Assembly (NCBI GenBank): GCA_964469155.1
Contig: CAYXXU010000065.1
Coordinates: 1 to 25,464 of the forward strand
Direction: 5' to 3'
Length of the DNA: 25,464 bases
DNA from: CAIWKO01 sp964469155
Lineage (GTDB): Bacteria; Bacteroidota; Bacteroidia; Bacteroidales; CAIWKO01
The position numbers and the translations under genes are program-made. Within the stretch, counting starts at the first letter, position 1; every line of letters begins with the position of its first letter. Under the pieces are notes generated by a model. The model was not told the origin of the DNA and made no database searches. It saw only the letters and a list, made by a program, of their open reading frames with translations. Below are positions 13,776-22,341 of this stretch, in pieces.

Positions 13776-16700
13776 ATGGAGCAGAAATACAAAGAATACA
13801 AGCATCTGGATCTGATTAGAATTGCTGAGGAAGTGAACGAATTCTGGCAAAAGAACGATATTTTTAACAAAAGCATTATCAACCGGACAGGACAAACTCC
13901 TTTTGTATTCTATGAAGGCCCTCCATCGGCCAATGGGCAGCCGGGTATACATCATGTGATGGCCCGTGCTATTAAGGATATTTTTTGCCGTTATAAAACC
14001 CTGAAAGGACATTTTGTGGAACGTAAGGCAGGCTGGGATACCCACGGACTTCCTATTGAAATAGCCGTAGAAAAAACACTGGGCATTACCAAAGAGGATA
14101 TCGGCAAATCTATTTCGGTTGAGGAATACAATGCCCAATGCCGCAAAGAGGTGATGAAATATAAGGACCAATGGGACGATCTCACTGTAAAGATGGGCTA
14201 TTGGGTCGACCTCGAAAATCCTTATATAACTTTCGACAATAAGTATATAGAAACCGTCTGGAATCTGTTGGCCAAACTTTATGAAAAAGGATTTTTGTAC
14301 AAAGGATATTCTATTCAGCCCTATTCTCCTGCAGCCGGCACTGGATTAAGTTCACATGAATTAAACCTGCCCGGATGCTATAAGAACGTAAAGGACAATA
14401 CAGTTGTTGCACAATTTAAGTTAGTAAAGAACGACCATCCTCTGATCGCTGAATTGTTTAAAAACCCGCATGGCGATGTCTTTTTTATGGCCTGGACCAC
14501 TACCCCATGGACACTACCCTCAAATACAGCATTGGCAGTGGGCGCAGGCATTGAGTATGTAGTAATAGAATCCTTCAACCAATATACCGGATTACCTATA
14601 ACGGTTATTCTCGCCAATGACCTGAAGGAAAAATATTTTCCAGAAAAAAATGCAGATATTAATTTCGAGGACTATAAAACCGGAGACAGGAATATTCCGT
14701 TCAGACAGATCGCTTCGTATAAAGGTAAGGCGCTTGCCGGAATGCGTTATGAACAATTGCTGCCTTATGTACAACCAGACGACGGTGATGCCTTTAAGGT
14801 GGTTTTAGGTGATTTTGTTACCACCGAAGACGGAACCGGTATTGTGCATATTGCGCCCAGCTTTGGTGCCGACGATTTCCGCACGGCTAAACAGCAAGGG
14901 CTTGGCTCGCTGACGCTGGTAGATAAGCAAGGCAAATTTGTAGACTCCATGGGCGAATTTGCCGGACGTTTCGTGAAAAGCGAATACGACCCCGATTTCG
15001 ATGCGACCACCGAAAATAATGTGGATGTTGACATCATCATAAAACTAAAAAAAGAAAACAAGGCCTTTAAAGCCGAAAAATACGAACACTCCTACCCGCA
15101 TTGCTGGAGAACAGACAAACCTATTTTGTATTACCCTCTGGATTCATGGTTCATCAAAACCACGGCCGTGAAGGACCGCATGATAGAACTGAATAAGACC
15201 ATCAACTGGAAACCTGAAAGCACTGGCAGCGGCCGATTTGGCAACTGGCTCGAAAACCTGGTCGACTGGAATCTTTCTCGTTCGCGTTATTGGGGTGTGC
15301 CCCTTCCAATTTGGGCCACCGAAGACCGTTCGGAACAGATCTGTATTCAATCGGCAGGACAACTGAAAAAGGAAATAGAAAAATCTCTTGCAGCCGGTTT
15401 TATGACCAAAAATCCTTATGTTAATTTCGTGGAAGGAGACTTTACACAAGATAATTACAACACTATCGACCTCCACAGGCCTTATGTGGATGAAATATTC
15501 CTGGTTTCGGCCAGTGGAAAGAAAATGTTCCGCGAACCCGACCTGATTGATGTCTGGTTCGATTCGGGGGCTATGCCTTATGCGCAATGCCATTACCCTT
15601 TCGAGAACACGCATTTCTTTAAGAATAATTTTCCGGCCGATTTTATTGCCGAAGGTGTTGACCAGACACGCGGTTGGTTCTTTACCCTGCATGCCATAGC
15701 TACCATGCTGTTCGATAGCGTGGCTTATAAAAATGTCATTTCTAACGGACTGGTGCTCGACAAGAATGGCAACAAGATGTCGAAACGACTGGGTAATGGG
15801 GTAGACCCTTTTGAAACTTTGGGCAAATATGGCCCCGATGCTACACGCTGGTATATGATCACCAATTCGCAGCCATGGGATAATCTGAAGTTTGACCTGG
15901 AAGGCATAGACGAAACCCGACGCAAACTTTTCGGTACATTTTACAATACCTACGCATTTTTTGCACTCTATGCCAATATCGACGGCTTCAAATTTCATGA
16001 AGCAGAGATACCGCTGGGGAAACGTCCCGAAATAGACCGTTGGATCATCTCCGAACTGAATACCCTGATCATGCAGGTGGACGAATGTTATGCTTATTAC
16101 GAACCTACCCGCGCCGGAAGATTGATTCAGGATTTTGTGGATGAGTTCCTGAGTAATTGGTATGTGCGTTTGTGCCGCCGCCGTTTCTGGAAAGGAGAGT
16201 ATACCGAAGATAAGATTGCCGCCTACCAAACCCTTTACACCTGCCTGGAAACGATTTCCATTTTAGCATCTCCCATTGCGCCTTTCTTTATGGAAAGGTT
16301 GTTCCTCGACCTTAACCACATTACAGGAAAAAACCAATCGGAATCGGTTCACCTGACGGATTTCCCAATTACTAATAAGTCCGCTATTGATAAGGATCTG
16401 GAAGAACGGATGCAATTGGCCCAGAAGATCTCTTCCATGGTGTTGTCGTTGCGCAAGAAACACAACCTCAGGGTGCGTCAGCCATTAGGCAAAATCATGA
16501 TTCCGCTGATGGACGAGAAGGTGAAGACACAGATAGAGGCAGTGAAGAATCTTATCCTTTCAGAAGTGAACATCAAAGAGATAGAATACATAGAAACCGG
16601 GGCAGGCATCCTGGTGAAGAAAATCAAGCCCAACTTCAAGACCCTCGGTCCGAAATTCGGCAAACTGATGAAACAAATATCAACAGTGATAACTGAATTC

Positions 16701-17141
16701 GATCAGGAAAAGATCAACGAAATAGAAAAAACAGGTGTTGCCGAGTTTGTTATTGAAGGGCAAACTGTGCTGATCGACGCAAACGATGTGGAAATCATAA
16801 CGGAAGATATTCCCGGCTGGGTAATTTCGACTTCGGGAAATATCACCGTGGCGCTTGACATTACCATCACACAGGTGCTAAAAGAAGAAGGCATAGCCCG
16901 CGAACTGATCAACCGCATACAAAATCTCCGAAAGGATAAACAATTAGAGGTAACAGACAAAATAAATGTTTTAGTTGAAAGTCATACTGATATTGTTTCG
17001 GCTATTGAGAATAATTATCATTATATTTGCAGCGAAATTTTAGCTGCCTCGCTCAGCATTACTAATCAGATCGCAGAAGATAAGATTTCTGTGGAATTAA
17101 CTGAAGACATCACGACCTGTATCTCTTTAATAAAAGCTTAA
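13776..17141 (+). CDS. ileS: Isoleucyl-tRNA synthetase IleS (long form)
   Basis: This class I synthetase for isoleucine has 1121 residues. The catalytic HIGH motif is GIHH at 57-60 within YEGPPSANGQPGIHHVMAR. The editing (CP1) domain follows, with AWTTTPWTLPSNTALAVG and the EDGTGIVHIAPSFGADDF segment. The KMSKS loop is KMSKR at 667-671 in DKNGNKMSKRLGNGVDPFE. The C-terminal helical anticodon domain carries WYVRLCRRRFWKGEY. At about 1120 residues it is the long type with an extended C-terminus, as in many Bacteroidota, rather than the roughly 930-residue E. coli type. The long, eukaryote-like class includes mupirocin-tolerant enzymes; whether this one is tolerant is not shown. The next gene begins after 22 bases. 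Confidence 0.97.
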   Translation: MEQKYKEYKHLDLIRIAEEVNEFWQKNDIFNKSIINRTGQTPFVFYEGPPSANGQPGIHHVMARAIKDIFCRYKTLKGHFVERKAGWDTHGLPIEIAVEKTLGITKEDIGKSISVEEYNAQCRKEVMKYKDQWDDLTVKMGYWVDLENPYITFDNKYIETVWNLLAKLYEKGFLYKGYSIQPYSPAAGTGLSSHELNLPGCYKNVKDNTVVAQFKLVKNDHPLIAELFKNPHGDVFFMAWTTTPWTLPSNTALAVGAGIEYVVIESFNQYTGLPITVILANDLKEKYFPEKNADINFEDYKTGDRNIPFRQIASYKGKALAGMRYEQLLPYVQPDDGDAFKVVLGDFVTTEDGTGIVHIAPSFGADDFRTAKQQGLGSLTLVDKQGKFVDSMGEFAGRFVKSEYDPDFDATTENNVDVDIIIKLKKENKAFKAEKYEHSYPHCWRTDKPILYYPLDSWFIKTTAVKDRMIELNKTINWKPESTGSGRFGNWLENLVDWNLSRSRYWGVPLPIWATEDRSEQICIQSAGQLKKEIEKSLAAGFMTKNPYVNFVEGDFTQDNYNTIDLHRPYVDEIFLVSASGKKMFREPDLIDVWFDSGAMPYAQCHYPFENTHFFKNNFPADFIAEGVDQTRGWFFTLHAIATMLFDSVAYKNVISNGLVLDKNGNKMSKRLGNGVDPFETLGKYGPDATRWYMITNSQPWDNLKFDLEGIDETRRKLFGTFYNTYAFFALYANIDGFKFHEAEIPLGKRPEIDRWIISELNTLIMQVDECYAYYEPTRAGRLIQDFVDEFLSNWYVRLCRRRFWKGEYTEDKIAAYQTLYTCLETISILASPIAPFFMERLFLDLNHITGKNQSESVHLTDFPITNKSAIDKDLEERMQLAQKISSMVLSLRKKHNLRVRQPLGKIMIPLMDEKVKTQIEAVKNLILSEVNIKEIEYIETGAGILVKKIKPNFKTLGPKFGKLMKQISTVITEFDQEKINEIEKTGVAEFVIEGQTVLIDANDVEIITEDIPGWVISTSGNITVALDITITQVLKEEGIARELINRIQNLRKDKQLEVTDKINVLVESHTDIVSAIENNYHYICSEILAASLSITNQIAEDKISVELTEDITTCISLIKA

Positions 17142-17163
17142 TTTAATTTAATAATCATAGGCA

Positions 17164-17613
17164 ATGGAAAAGAAAACTATTAAGAAAGATGCAAAAAAAT
17201 CAGTTGTTAAAAAAACTGTAGCAAAGACTGAGACACATCTTAAAAACGCTTACTCTGACGAAGAACTTCAGGAATTTAAAGAAATTATACTGGCCAAACT
17301 GCAAGAGGCAAAAAGAGACCTGGAACTACTGACTGAAGCTTTTTCGAATACCGGTGGAGAAGATATCAATGACACCTCACCCACTTTTAAAATCCTGGAG
17401 GAGGGTTCGCAGGTGCTTTCGAAAGAAGAAAATAGCAAACTGGCCATGCGTCAGGTAAAATTTATTCAAAGCCTCGAAAATGCCCTGGTACGTATTGAAA
17501 ATAAAACTTATGGCATTTGCCGCGAAACCGGAAAGCTGATACCTAAAGAACGTCTGCGTGTTGTGCCTCATGCTACCTTGTGCATTGACGCCAAAAATAA
17601 TCAGAAAAAATAA
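17164..17613 (+). CDS. DksA/TraR-family regulator with a reduced zinc finger
   Basis: This 149-residue protein has a Lys-rich tail (1-25), a coiled-coil hairpin (about 32-115, EELQEFKEIILAKLQEAKRD ... RQVKFIQSLENALVRIE) and a C-terminal zinc-finger-like segment (YGICRETGKLIPKERLRVVP, then HATLCIDAK). DksA-type proteins bind in the RNA polymerase secondary channel and tune initiation, often with ppGpp. In classical members four cysteines bind zinc as two CxxC pairs; here only C119 and C140 remain, with Thr-Gly and Ala-Lys at the partner positions. This is a known trend in Bacteroidota homologues, in which the fold persists without a full zinc site. The coiled-coil tip has acidic residues (EDINDTSPT) like the DxxDxA tip. 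It lies between ileS and lspA, closely spaced. Confidence 0.85.
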   Translation: MEKKTIKKDAKKSVVKKTVAKTETHLKNAYSDEELQEFKEIILAKLQEAKRDLELLTEAFSNTGGEDINDTSPTFKILEEGSQVLSKEENSKLAMRQVKFIQSLENALVRIENKTYGICRETGKLIPKERLRVVPHATLCIDAKNNQKK

Positions 17614-17627
17614 TTCCCGTTTTTTAG

Positions 17628-18278
17628 TTGAAAAAGGCATTAACCGTAATATTTTCAGTTTTATTACTGGATTTATTTACAAAATTTTATATTAAAACTC
17701 ACTTCTTTCTGGGCGAATCCTATCTTGTTTTCGGCCAAAGCTGGTTTCAGATAAATTTTATTGAAAACAACGGCATGGCCTTTGGGATGGAGTTAGCAGG
17801 CGAATATGGTAAAATATTCCTGAGTATATTCCGCATCATACTTTCAGGCGCCATTGCCTGGTATCTATATACACTCATCAAAAAAAAAGCCAGCGGGTTT
17901 CTCATTATCACCATTTCATTGATATTTACAGGTGCCATTGGAAATATTGTAGACAGTACTTTTTTCGGACTTATTTTCAGCGAAAGCACTTATTACGATA
18001 AGGCCATTCTGTTTCCACCGGGAGGAGGCTATGCTTCATTTTTACATGGAAGGGTGGTAGATATGCTCTATTTTCCATTGATCGATACTACCTGGCCTGA
18101 ATGGTTTCCATTTTGGGGAGGTAAACCCTTACGGTTTTTCGAACCCGTTTTCAATGTAGCCGACTCATCTATTACTATCGGAGTAATTATTTTGCTGATA
18201 TTTCAGAAGAGGCTTTTCAAGCCACACACGCCCAGTCCGACAGAAACTTCACCCGAAGAAAAGGTTGACGAGTCTTAA
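17628..18278 (+). CDS. lspA: Prolipoprotein signal peptidase LspA
   Basis: LspA is the inner-membrane aspartyl protease that removes the signal peptide of lipid-modified prolipoproteins. The 216-residue protein has membrane segments at about 5-22, 64-83, 92-110 and 176-194. The catalytic aspartates are D109 in TGAIGNIVDS and D179 in FNVADSSITIG; NFIENNGMAFG (42-53) is the conserved periplasmic motif. The start is TTG at 17628, immediately after an in-frame TAG, so no earlier start exists. It follows the DksA-like gene by 14 bases, and the ileS-lspA association is also seen in other phyla. The tail after residue 198 is hydrophilic and probably disordered. Its stop directly abuts the stop of the convergent stress-protein gene. 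Confidence 0.94.
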   Translation: MKKALTVIFSVLLLDLFTKFYIKTHFFLGESYLVFGQSWFQINFIENNGMAFGMELAGEYGKIFLSIFRIILSGAIAWYLYTLIKKKASGFLIITISLIFTGAIGNIVDSTFFGLIFSESTYYDKAILFPPGGGYASFLHGRVVDMLYFPLIDTTWPEWFPFWGGKPLRFFEPVFNVADSSITIGVIILLIFQKRLFKPHTPSPTETSPEEKVDES

Positions 18279-19145
18279 CTAACAGCCGCACGGAAGATAC
18301 AGATCGTCTCTCGGATTGATCAGCATTACGGGCAGCTTATATTTATTATCCACTATCTTTTTTTCCTTTAGCCCCAAAAGCAGGTCATCTATGGCAATAT
18401 CCTTGGTGGCCATAATCACCAGTAGATCTGCATTGTTCAGCCAGGCATATTCCACGGCATATTTATCGATATCCACTGTAATATCTGGCTCTTTAACAAT
18501 ATCGTAATCCACCTCCAGATTCCTGTAAAGCTTTTTCACCAGCACGATGTTGTTGCGCAGTGAGGCTGCCAGGTAGGAATCTTTATAAACCCGTATCAAT
18601 ATTCTCACTTTCGATTGATTCAGTGTGCTGATATGTCCTGCCCAGGCCGATTTTTCTTTCGATTCGCGGTTAAAATCCAAAGGCAGTATAATATGGCTGT
18701 AAATGGTCTTGCGGGGCATAACATCGTGCACCACTATCAGAGGCACGCGCAGGTTTCGGTAATCGGTCACCAGTTTCCCGGCAGTGAAGTAGTCGCTTTT
18801 TTTCCGCACGCTGTTCAGACCGGCAATAACGGCGATGGCATTTATCTTCTGGTAGAACTTGACAATGATATCGTGTACCTCTCCCTGAAATACATATACA
18901 TTCGCCAGCAGGTTGTGTTTGGAAATAATATTGTTAGAAAGTATCGCCAGGTTCGATTTTGCCACGGCGGCAACTTCCGGAAAACTCTTACTCCTTTCTA
19001 CCTGCTTTTTGCTGATGGTATGAATAATGCTAACTTCACAACGGAACAAGCGGGCCAGTTCAATAGCATAAACCAAGGCGTTTTCGGAGGCCTGCGAAAA
19101 ATCGTAAGGGACCAGAACCTGTTGTTTTGCTATTTCTTCAGCCAT
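18279..19145 (-). CDS. Tandem universal stress protein (two UspA domains)
   Basis: This 288-residue cytoplasmic protein has two UspA-like alpha/beta domains. The first (about 8-135) runs from QQVLVPYDFSQASENALVYA to LRVPLIVVHD. The second (about 148-280) runs from YSHIILPLDFNRESKEKSAW to YKLPVMLINP. The canonical ATP site (GxxG with G-S/T) is not clear in either half, so it may be a non-ATP-binding type. Usp proteins act in stress survival, but no precise role can be read here. The open frame extends 40 codons upstream to 19265, but that part contains a consensus -7 box (19172-19179), so Met at 19145 is chosen. The sequence ends PCGC, a Cys pair that could bind metal or be redox active. Confidence 0.85.
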   Translation of the reverse strand: MAEEIAKQQVLVPYDFSQASENALVYAIELARLFRCEVSIIHTISKKQVERSKSFPEVAAVAKSNLAILSNNIISKHNLLANVYVFQGEVHDIIVKFYQKINAIAVIAGLNSVRKKSDYFTAGKLVTDYRNLRVPLIVVHDVMPRKTIYSHIILPLDFNRESKEKSAWAGHISTLNQSKVRILIRVYKDSYLAASLRNNIVLVKKLYRNLEVDYDIVKEPDITVDIDKYAVEYAWLNNADLLVIMATKDIAIDDLLLGLKEKKIVDNKYKLPVMLINPRDDLYLPCGC

Positions 19146-19171
19146 AATTGAATCGGGAAACGAATGATTAA

Positions 19172-19179
19172 CAAAAGTA
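19172..19179 (-). promoter_or_regulatory. -7 element of the stress-protein promoter
   Basis: On the minus strand TACTTTTG matches TAnnTTTG, 26 bases before the ATG at 19145. It fixes the start of the stress-protein gene inside the longer open frame. Confidence 0.6.
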
Positions 19180-19380
19180 GGAAAAGAAATAAAAAGAATA
19201 GCTTTAATGCTGATAAAAACATCAGGGAGATATAATTCCTTACATTTCAAATAACGAAAAATCAAAAGACAAATAATTCCGAATACCCAAATTCAAATAA
19301 CCAAACGTGGACCTTGTTTCCAATTTGAAAAAGTATTAATTTTTGCTTTGGACTAATTTTTTATTAGTTTTTTGGAGCAT

Positions 19381-19415
19381 AAAAAAAACAACCTCATTAG
19401 GGGATGAGGTTGTTT
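19381..19415 (-). terminator. Perfect 12-base-stem terminator
   Basis: AAACAACCTCAT (19386-19397) and ATGAGGTTGTTT (19404-19415) pair perfectly around a 6-base loop. On the minus strand the stem is followed by a run of U residues (A run 19381-19388 on the plus strand). It ends leftward transcription from the M28 peptidase gene, 120 bases after its stop, or the end of a separate small RNA. Confidence 0.8.
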
Positions 19416-19471
19416 AAAATAGGGACAAAATGTGTACGAGGGTGATTTTTGGGATTAAATACGCCCCTCAT
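19397..19471 (-). other. Possible 24-codon leader peptide or small RNA in the 3' region
   Basis: A leftward ATG at 19471-19469 opens a 24-codon frame beginning MRGVFNPKNHPRTHFVPILN. Its TAA stop (19399-19397) lies inside the loop and arm of the perfect hairpin. A ribosome finishing here would cover the hairpin, as in an attenuator. The same stretch could equally be an untranslated small RNA or just the 3' untranslated end of the M28 gene. Coding support is weak. Confidence 0.25.
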
Positions 19472-19534
19472 ACGAATTAGGGTTATTAGTAAAACGTAAA
19501 CAAACTAAAATAACTTGGTAGAGAAGTGATCTTT

Positions 19535-20788
19535 TTAAAGATTTTTAACAAAATCGCAGACTAATTTGAATAATTCCGGGTATTTTGTAAGGGGGAGACC
19601 GGCCGATTTGTCGCCAACAGTATGGTATTCCTTATATTCGCTACCCAAGGTATAAATAAAAAAACATTTTATTCCTTTTTTATAAAAATAATAATGATCG
19701 CTGTTGGCTGCCTCTCCCCTTTCGTTAACACTTTTAAGGTAGCTACCTTTTTCGTTGAGCGCCCTTAGTTTTTCGAATTCGGGTTTAAAAATACTTCCAT
19801 TCACCACTTTTATGCCTTCACTTCCGGTTCCGACCATATCGAGATTCAGCATGAATTTTATTTTTTTCAGCGGAAACAGTGGATGCCCGGTATAATATTC
19901 CGAGCCCAGCAATCCGGCCTCTTCGGCTGAAAAGAAAATTAATACCATGGAATAAGCGGGCTGATTTTCAGGCTGTGAATAATGGGCTGCCAGATCGAGC
20001 AACATAGCCGTGCCACTGGCGTTATCGTTGGCTCCGGGGAAACATGTGTTGGCGCCCATCATGCCCAAATGGTCGTAATGCGCACCAAACACCATAAAAC
20101 TATCGGGACATATTTTGCCGGGAATATAGGCCACTACATTCTGGGTTGGATAATTGTCGATCTGTTTTGCCTCTATACCGACCTTTACAGTTTTAATCTT
20201 TTCGGGCAATGCGCTGCGGTTGATAATAACCTCGGCATATTTTTTTGTGCTTTGCGCATTGGAAACATGCCAGGATATGCCTTTGTCGCGTATGGAAATA
20301 ACCATCGGGGCTTCCTGAATTTTTTTATGTTTTAGATCTTTAAACCCGGTATCGATTACCAGCGCTGTTTTTGATAGTTTTACCTTATTAAATTTGTTTA
20401 CGAGTTCAGGCGTACTCATTGTTTTTTTGTTCAACACCAAAACCTTATATGTACTCCTCATGGATGATGAATTGGGCATCACCATATAATCCGTACCAGG
20501 CGTTTTAACAACACCGTTTATTGAAAGCTCCAATGCGCCGGGGAAGGTGTTAACGTTTATATGAAACCGCTGAAAGGTGTCTGAAACAAAAAATTTCAGT
20601 TGATCCTTTTTCAGTTGTCTGACGATAAATGCCGCTGCTATTTTATCCCCATCATTCACATATCCGCGGCCAAAAAAGGCAGGAGAGGCCAGAGTATCAA
20701 TCACACCTTTGACGTAGGCGAGATTTTGAGAAAACAACAGGTTCGAAAAAAATAAAATACAGAACAGAAAAGGGGCGCCTTTCTTCAT
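19535..20788 (-). CDS. Secreted M28-family zinc aminopeptidase
   Basis: This 417-residue protein has a signal peptide (MKKGAPFLFCILFFSNLLFS) and an M28 catalytic domain in its C-terminal half. The di-zinc ligands and base are present: H237 in FGAHYDHLGM, D255 in PGANDNASGT, E289/E290 in FSAEEAGLLGS, D317 in NLDMVGTGS and H389 in YHTVGDKSA. The N-terminal part (about 60-215) corresponds to a PA-like lid domain. It would release N-terminal residues from peptides in the periplasm or outside. The open frame extends 16 codons upstream, but the internal Met gives a clean signal peptide and lies one base after the stop of the upstream gene, so the two are coupled. No sorting tail is visible, so it is probably periplasmic. 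Confidence 0.92.
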   Translation of the reverse strand: MKKGAPFLFCILFFSNLLFSQNLAYVKGVIDTLASPAFFGRGYVNDGDKIAAAFIVRQLKKDQLKFFVSDTFQRFHINVNTFPGALELSINGVVKTPGTDYMVMPNSSSMRSTYKVLVLNKKTMSTPELVNKFNKVKLSKTALVIDTGFKDLKHKKIQEAPMVISIRDKGISWHVSNAQSTKKYAEVIINRSALPEKIKTVKVGIEAKQIDNYPTQNVVAYIPGKICPDSFMVFGAHYDHLGMMGANTCFPGANDNASGTAMLLDLAAHYSQPENQPAYSMVLIFFSAEEAGLLGSEYYTGHPLFPLKKIKFMLNLDMVGTGSEGIKVVNGSIFKPEFEKLRALNEKGSYLKSVNERGEAANSDHYYFYKKGIKCFFIYTLGSEYKEYHTVGDKSAGLPLTKYPELFKLVCDFVKNL

Positions 20789-20789
20789 T

Positions 20790-21680
20790 TTATAAAAACT
20801 TTCGGATGAGCATATCTTCCAGTTTCTGACAGGCATCGGGCTTTTCGGCCCAATTGAATTTTGATTTCAGTTCGTCGAGAAAGACGGTACATTCTTCCAG
20901 TGTGGAATAGCTGTTGAGCTTGTCGATGGTTTTGTTGTATTCCTGAATATCGCCCTTAAAAAGCTCGTTGATAAATAAAAACTTGTCGTTAATTCCTATC
21001 GCCGTTTTTAAATTTTCTATGGTCGCCTTGCCTATTTTGTCGGCCAAGGTTTTATCGGGCTTTTCGTTTGCAATTTTGTCGTGCATTGACTTTGGCGTCT
21101 CCTTGAATTTGTCGGCCAGAGTTTCTTTTTCTGACAGGGAAAACAGATCAATATTGTCTTTGGTTTTTTTCCCGGACCTGGCCGGTTTCACTTCGACGGC
21201 TGCGGGTTCGATAGTTTTCTCAATTACTTCAGAGTCGGTGATCTCTTCTTCCATGATATCCTTCAGATCGAAGATTATTTCTTTGGTTTTCTCCAGATTA
21301 ATTTCGGGCGGAACAGTTTCGACCTTTTCTTCTTGGACTTCTACAGGAATTATTTCTTTTTCAGCCATCGAAATCTCTATTATTTTCTTTTCCGTTAGAG
21401 TTTCTTTTTGTTCTGACTCAGGTTGAATCTCTTTTATTTCTTCTGGCTCGGGCTCTGCTTCGTGAATTTTTTCCAACACTTCATCGGCAACAGCCTTCAT
21501 ATCGGCCGAATTTAGCTTGTTCAGGTCGCACAATCGTTCGTATAGTTTCCGGATGTTGGCCATCACAATATCGAGTTCGATCTGGGGAATTTTTCCACTT
21601 TGCTGATTAATAACAGCATACTGTTCGGCAAGAGTGTCAATTATTATTTGAATTTCACCCTTAATAATATTTATACCCAT
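20790..21680 (-). CDS. Conserved Bacteroidota protein with acidic linker, unknown function
   Basis: This 296-residue cytoplasmic protein has three parts: a helical N-terminus (1-72, with LAEQYAVINQQSGKIPQIEL), a long Glu/Ile/Pro/Val-rich linker (about 75-175) that is probably disordered, and a helical C-terminus (about 190-296) with IENLKTAIGINDKFLFINEL, LFKGDIQEYNKTIDKLNS and FNWAEKPDACQKLEDMLIRK. I recognise the C-terminal pattern (IGINDKFLFINELFKGD) as recurrent in Bacteroidota but know no function. It has no signal peptide. The M28 peptidase starts one base after its stop, so the genes share a transcript. The -7 box is not clear; the 78-base gap to tdk holds the divergent promoters. Confidence 0.8.
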   Translation of the reverse strand: MGINIIKGEIQIIIDTLAEQYAVINQQSGKIPQIELDIVMANIRKLYERLCDLNKLNSADMKAVADEVLEKIHEAEPEPEEIKEIQPESEQKETLTEKKIIEISMAEKEIIPVEVQEEKVETVPPEINLEKTKEIIFDLKDIMEEEITDSEVIEKTIEPAAVEVKPARSGKKTKDNIDLFSLSEKETLADKFKETPKSMHDKIANEKPDKTLADKIGKATIENLKTAIGINDKFLFINELFKGDIQEYNKTIDKLNSYSTLEECTVFLDELKSKFNWAEKPDACQKLEDMLIRKFL

Positions 21681-21706
21681 AATTATAAAATTGAAGATGT
21701 AAATTT

Positions 21707-21714
21707 TAAATTTG
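21707..21714 (+). promoter_or_regulatory. -7 element of the tdk promoter
   Basis: TAAATTTG matches TAnnTTTG and ends 44 bases before the tdk start. No good -33 element at 20 bases was found. Confidence 0.45.
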
Positions 21715-21758
21715 TACTAAATTAGACATAAAATTATTAAGAGAAAAAATTTCAGAAA

Positions 21759-22334
21759 ATGTTTTTAGAAAAAACCATTGAAACACATAAAAAGGGCTGG
21801 ATAGAAGTAATTTGCGGTTCGATGTTCTCGGGCAAAACCGAAGAGCTGATCAGGCGATTGAAACGGGCAAAATTTGCGAAACAGCGTATTGAGATCTTTA
21901 AACCCGAAATTGATACACGTTACGATCTGGAAAAAGTAGTTTCGCACGATGAGAATTCTATCAATTCGACCCCGGTTCAGTCTTCATCACAGATATTGTT
22001 GCTCTCAACCGATATTGACGTGGTGGGTATTGACGAGGCCCAGTTTTTTGACCCGGAAATTGTGCCGGTTTGCAATATCCTTGCCAACAGGGGGGTAAGG
22101 GTTATTGTTGCCGGGCTGGATATGGATTATCTGGGGAAGCCTTTTGGCCCCATGCCTGGATTGATTGCTACGGCTGAGTATGTCACAAAAGTTCACGCTA
22201 TTTGTATGCGCTGCGGCAACCTGGCGTATGTATCGCACCGAAAAGTTGAAAATGACAAACTGGTTTTATTAGGCGAGACGGATAGTTATGAGCCTTTATG
22301 CAGAACTTGTTTTAATGACGCAAGAGAAAAATAA
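21759..22334 (+). CDS. tdk: Thymidine kinase (type II, TK1-like)
   Basis: This enzyme phosphorylates thymidine to dTMP with ATP in nucleoside salvage. At 191 residues it matches the usual bacterial Tdk length. The P-loop is GSMFSGKT at 20-27, the catalytic base E93 lies in GIDEAQFF, and the substrate lid is GLDMDYLGKPFGPMP (119-133). The structural zinc is held by C149 and C152 (HAICMRCG) and C181 and C184 (CRTC). All expected residues are present. It is divergent from the unknown-function gene at 20790-21680 and convergent with the lipoprotein gene, only 7 bases apart. Confidence 0.96.
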   Translation: MFLEKTIETHKKGWIEVICGSMFSGKTEELIRRLKRAKFAKQRIEIFKPEIDTRYDLEKVVSHDENSINSTPVQSSSQILLLSTDIDVVGIDEAQFFDPEIVPVCNILANRGVRVIVAGLDMDYLGKPFGPMPGLIATAEYVTKVHAICMRCGNLAYVSHRKVENDKLVLLGETDSYEPLCRTCFNDAREK

Positions 22335-22341
22335 GGAGGTA

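Noticed and set aside
15144..16229. 361-codon frame antisense to ileS
   Set aside because: It lies wholly within ileS, whose motifs are unambiguous, and its translation is rich in His/Phe/Ile with no known domain. It is a shadow of codon bias.
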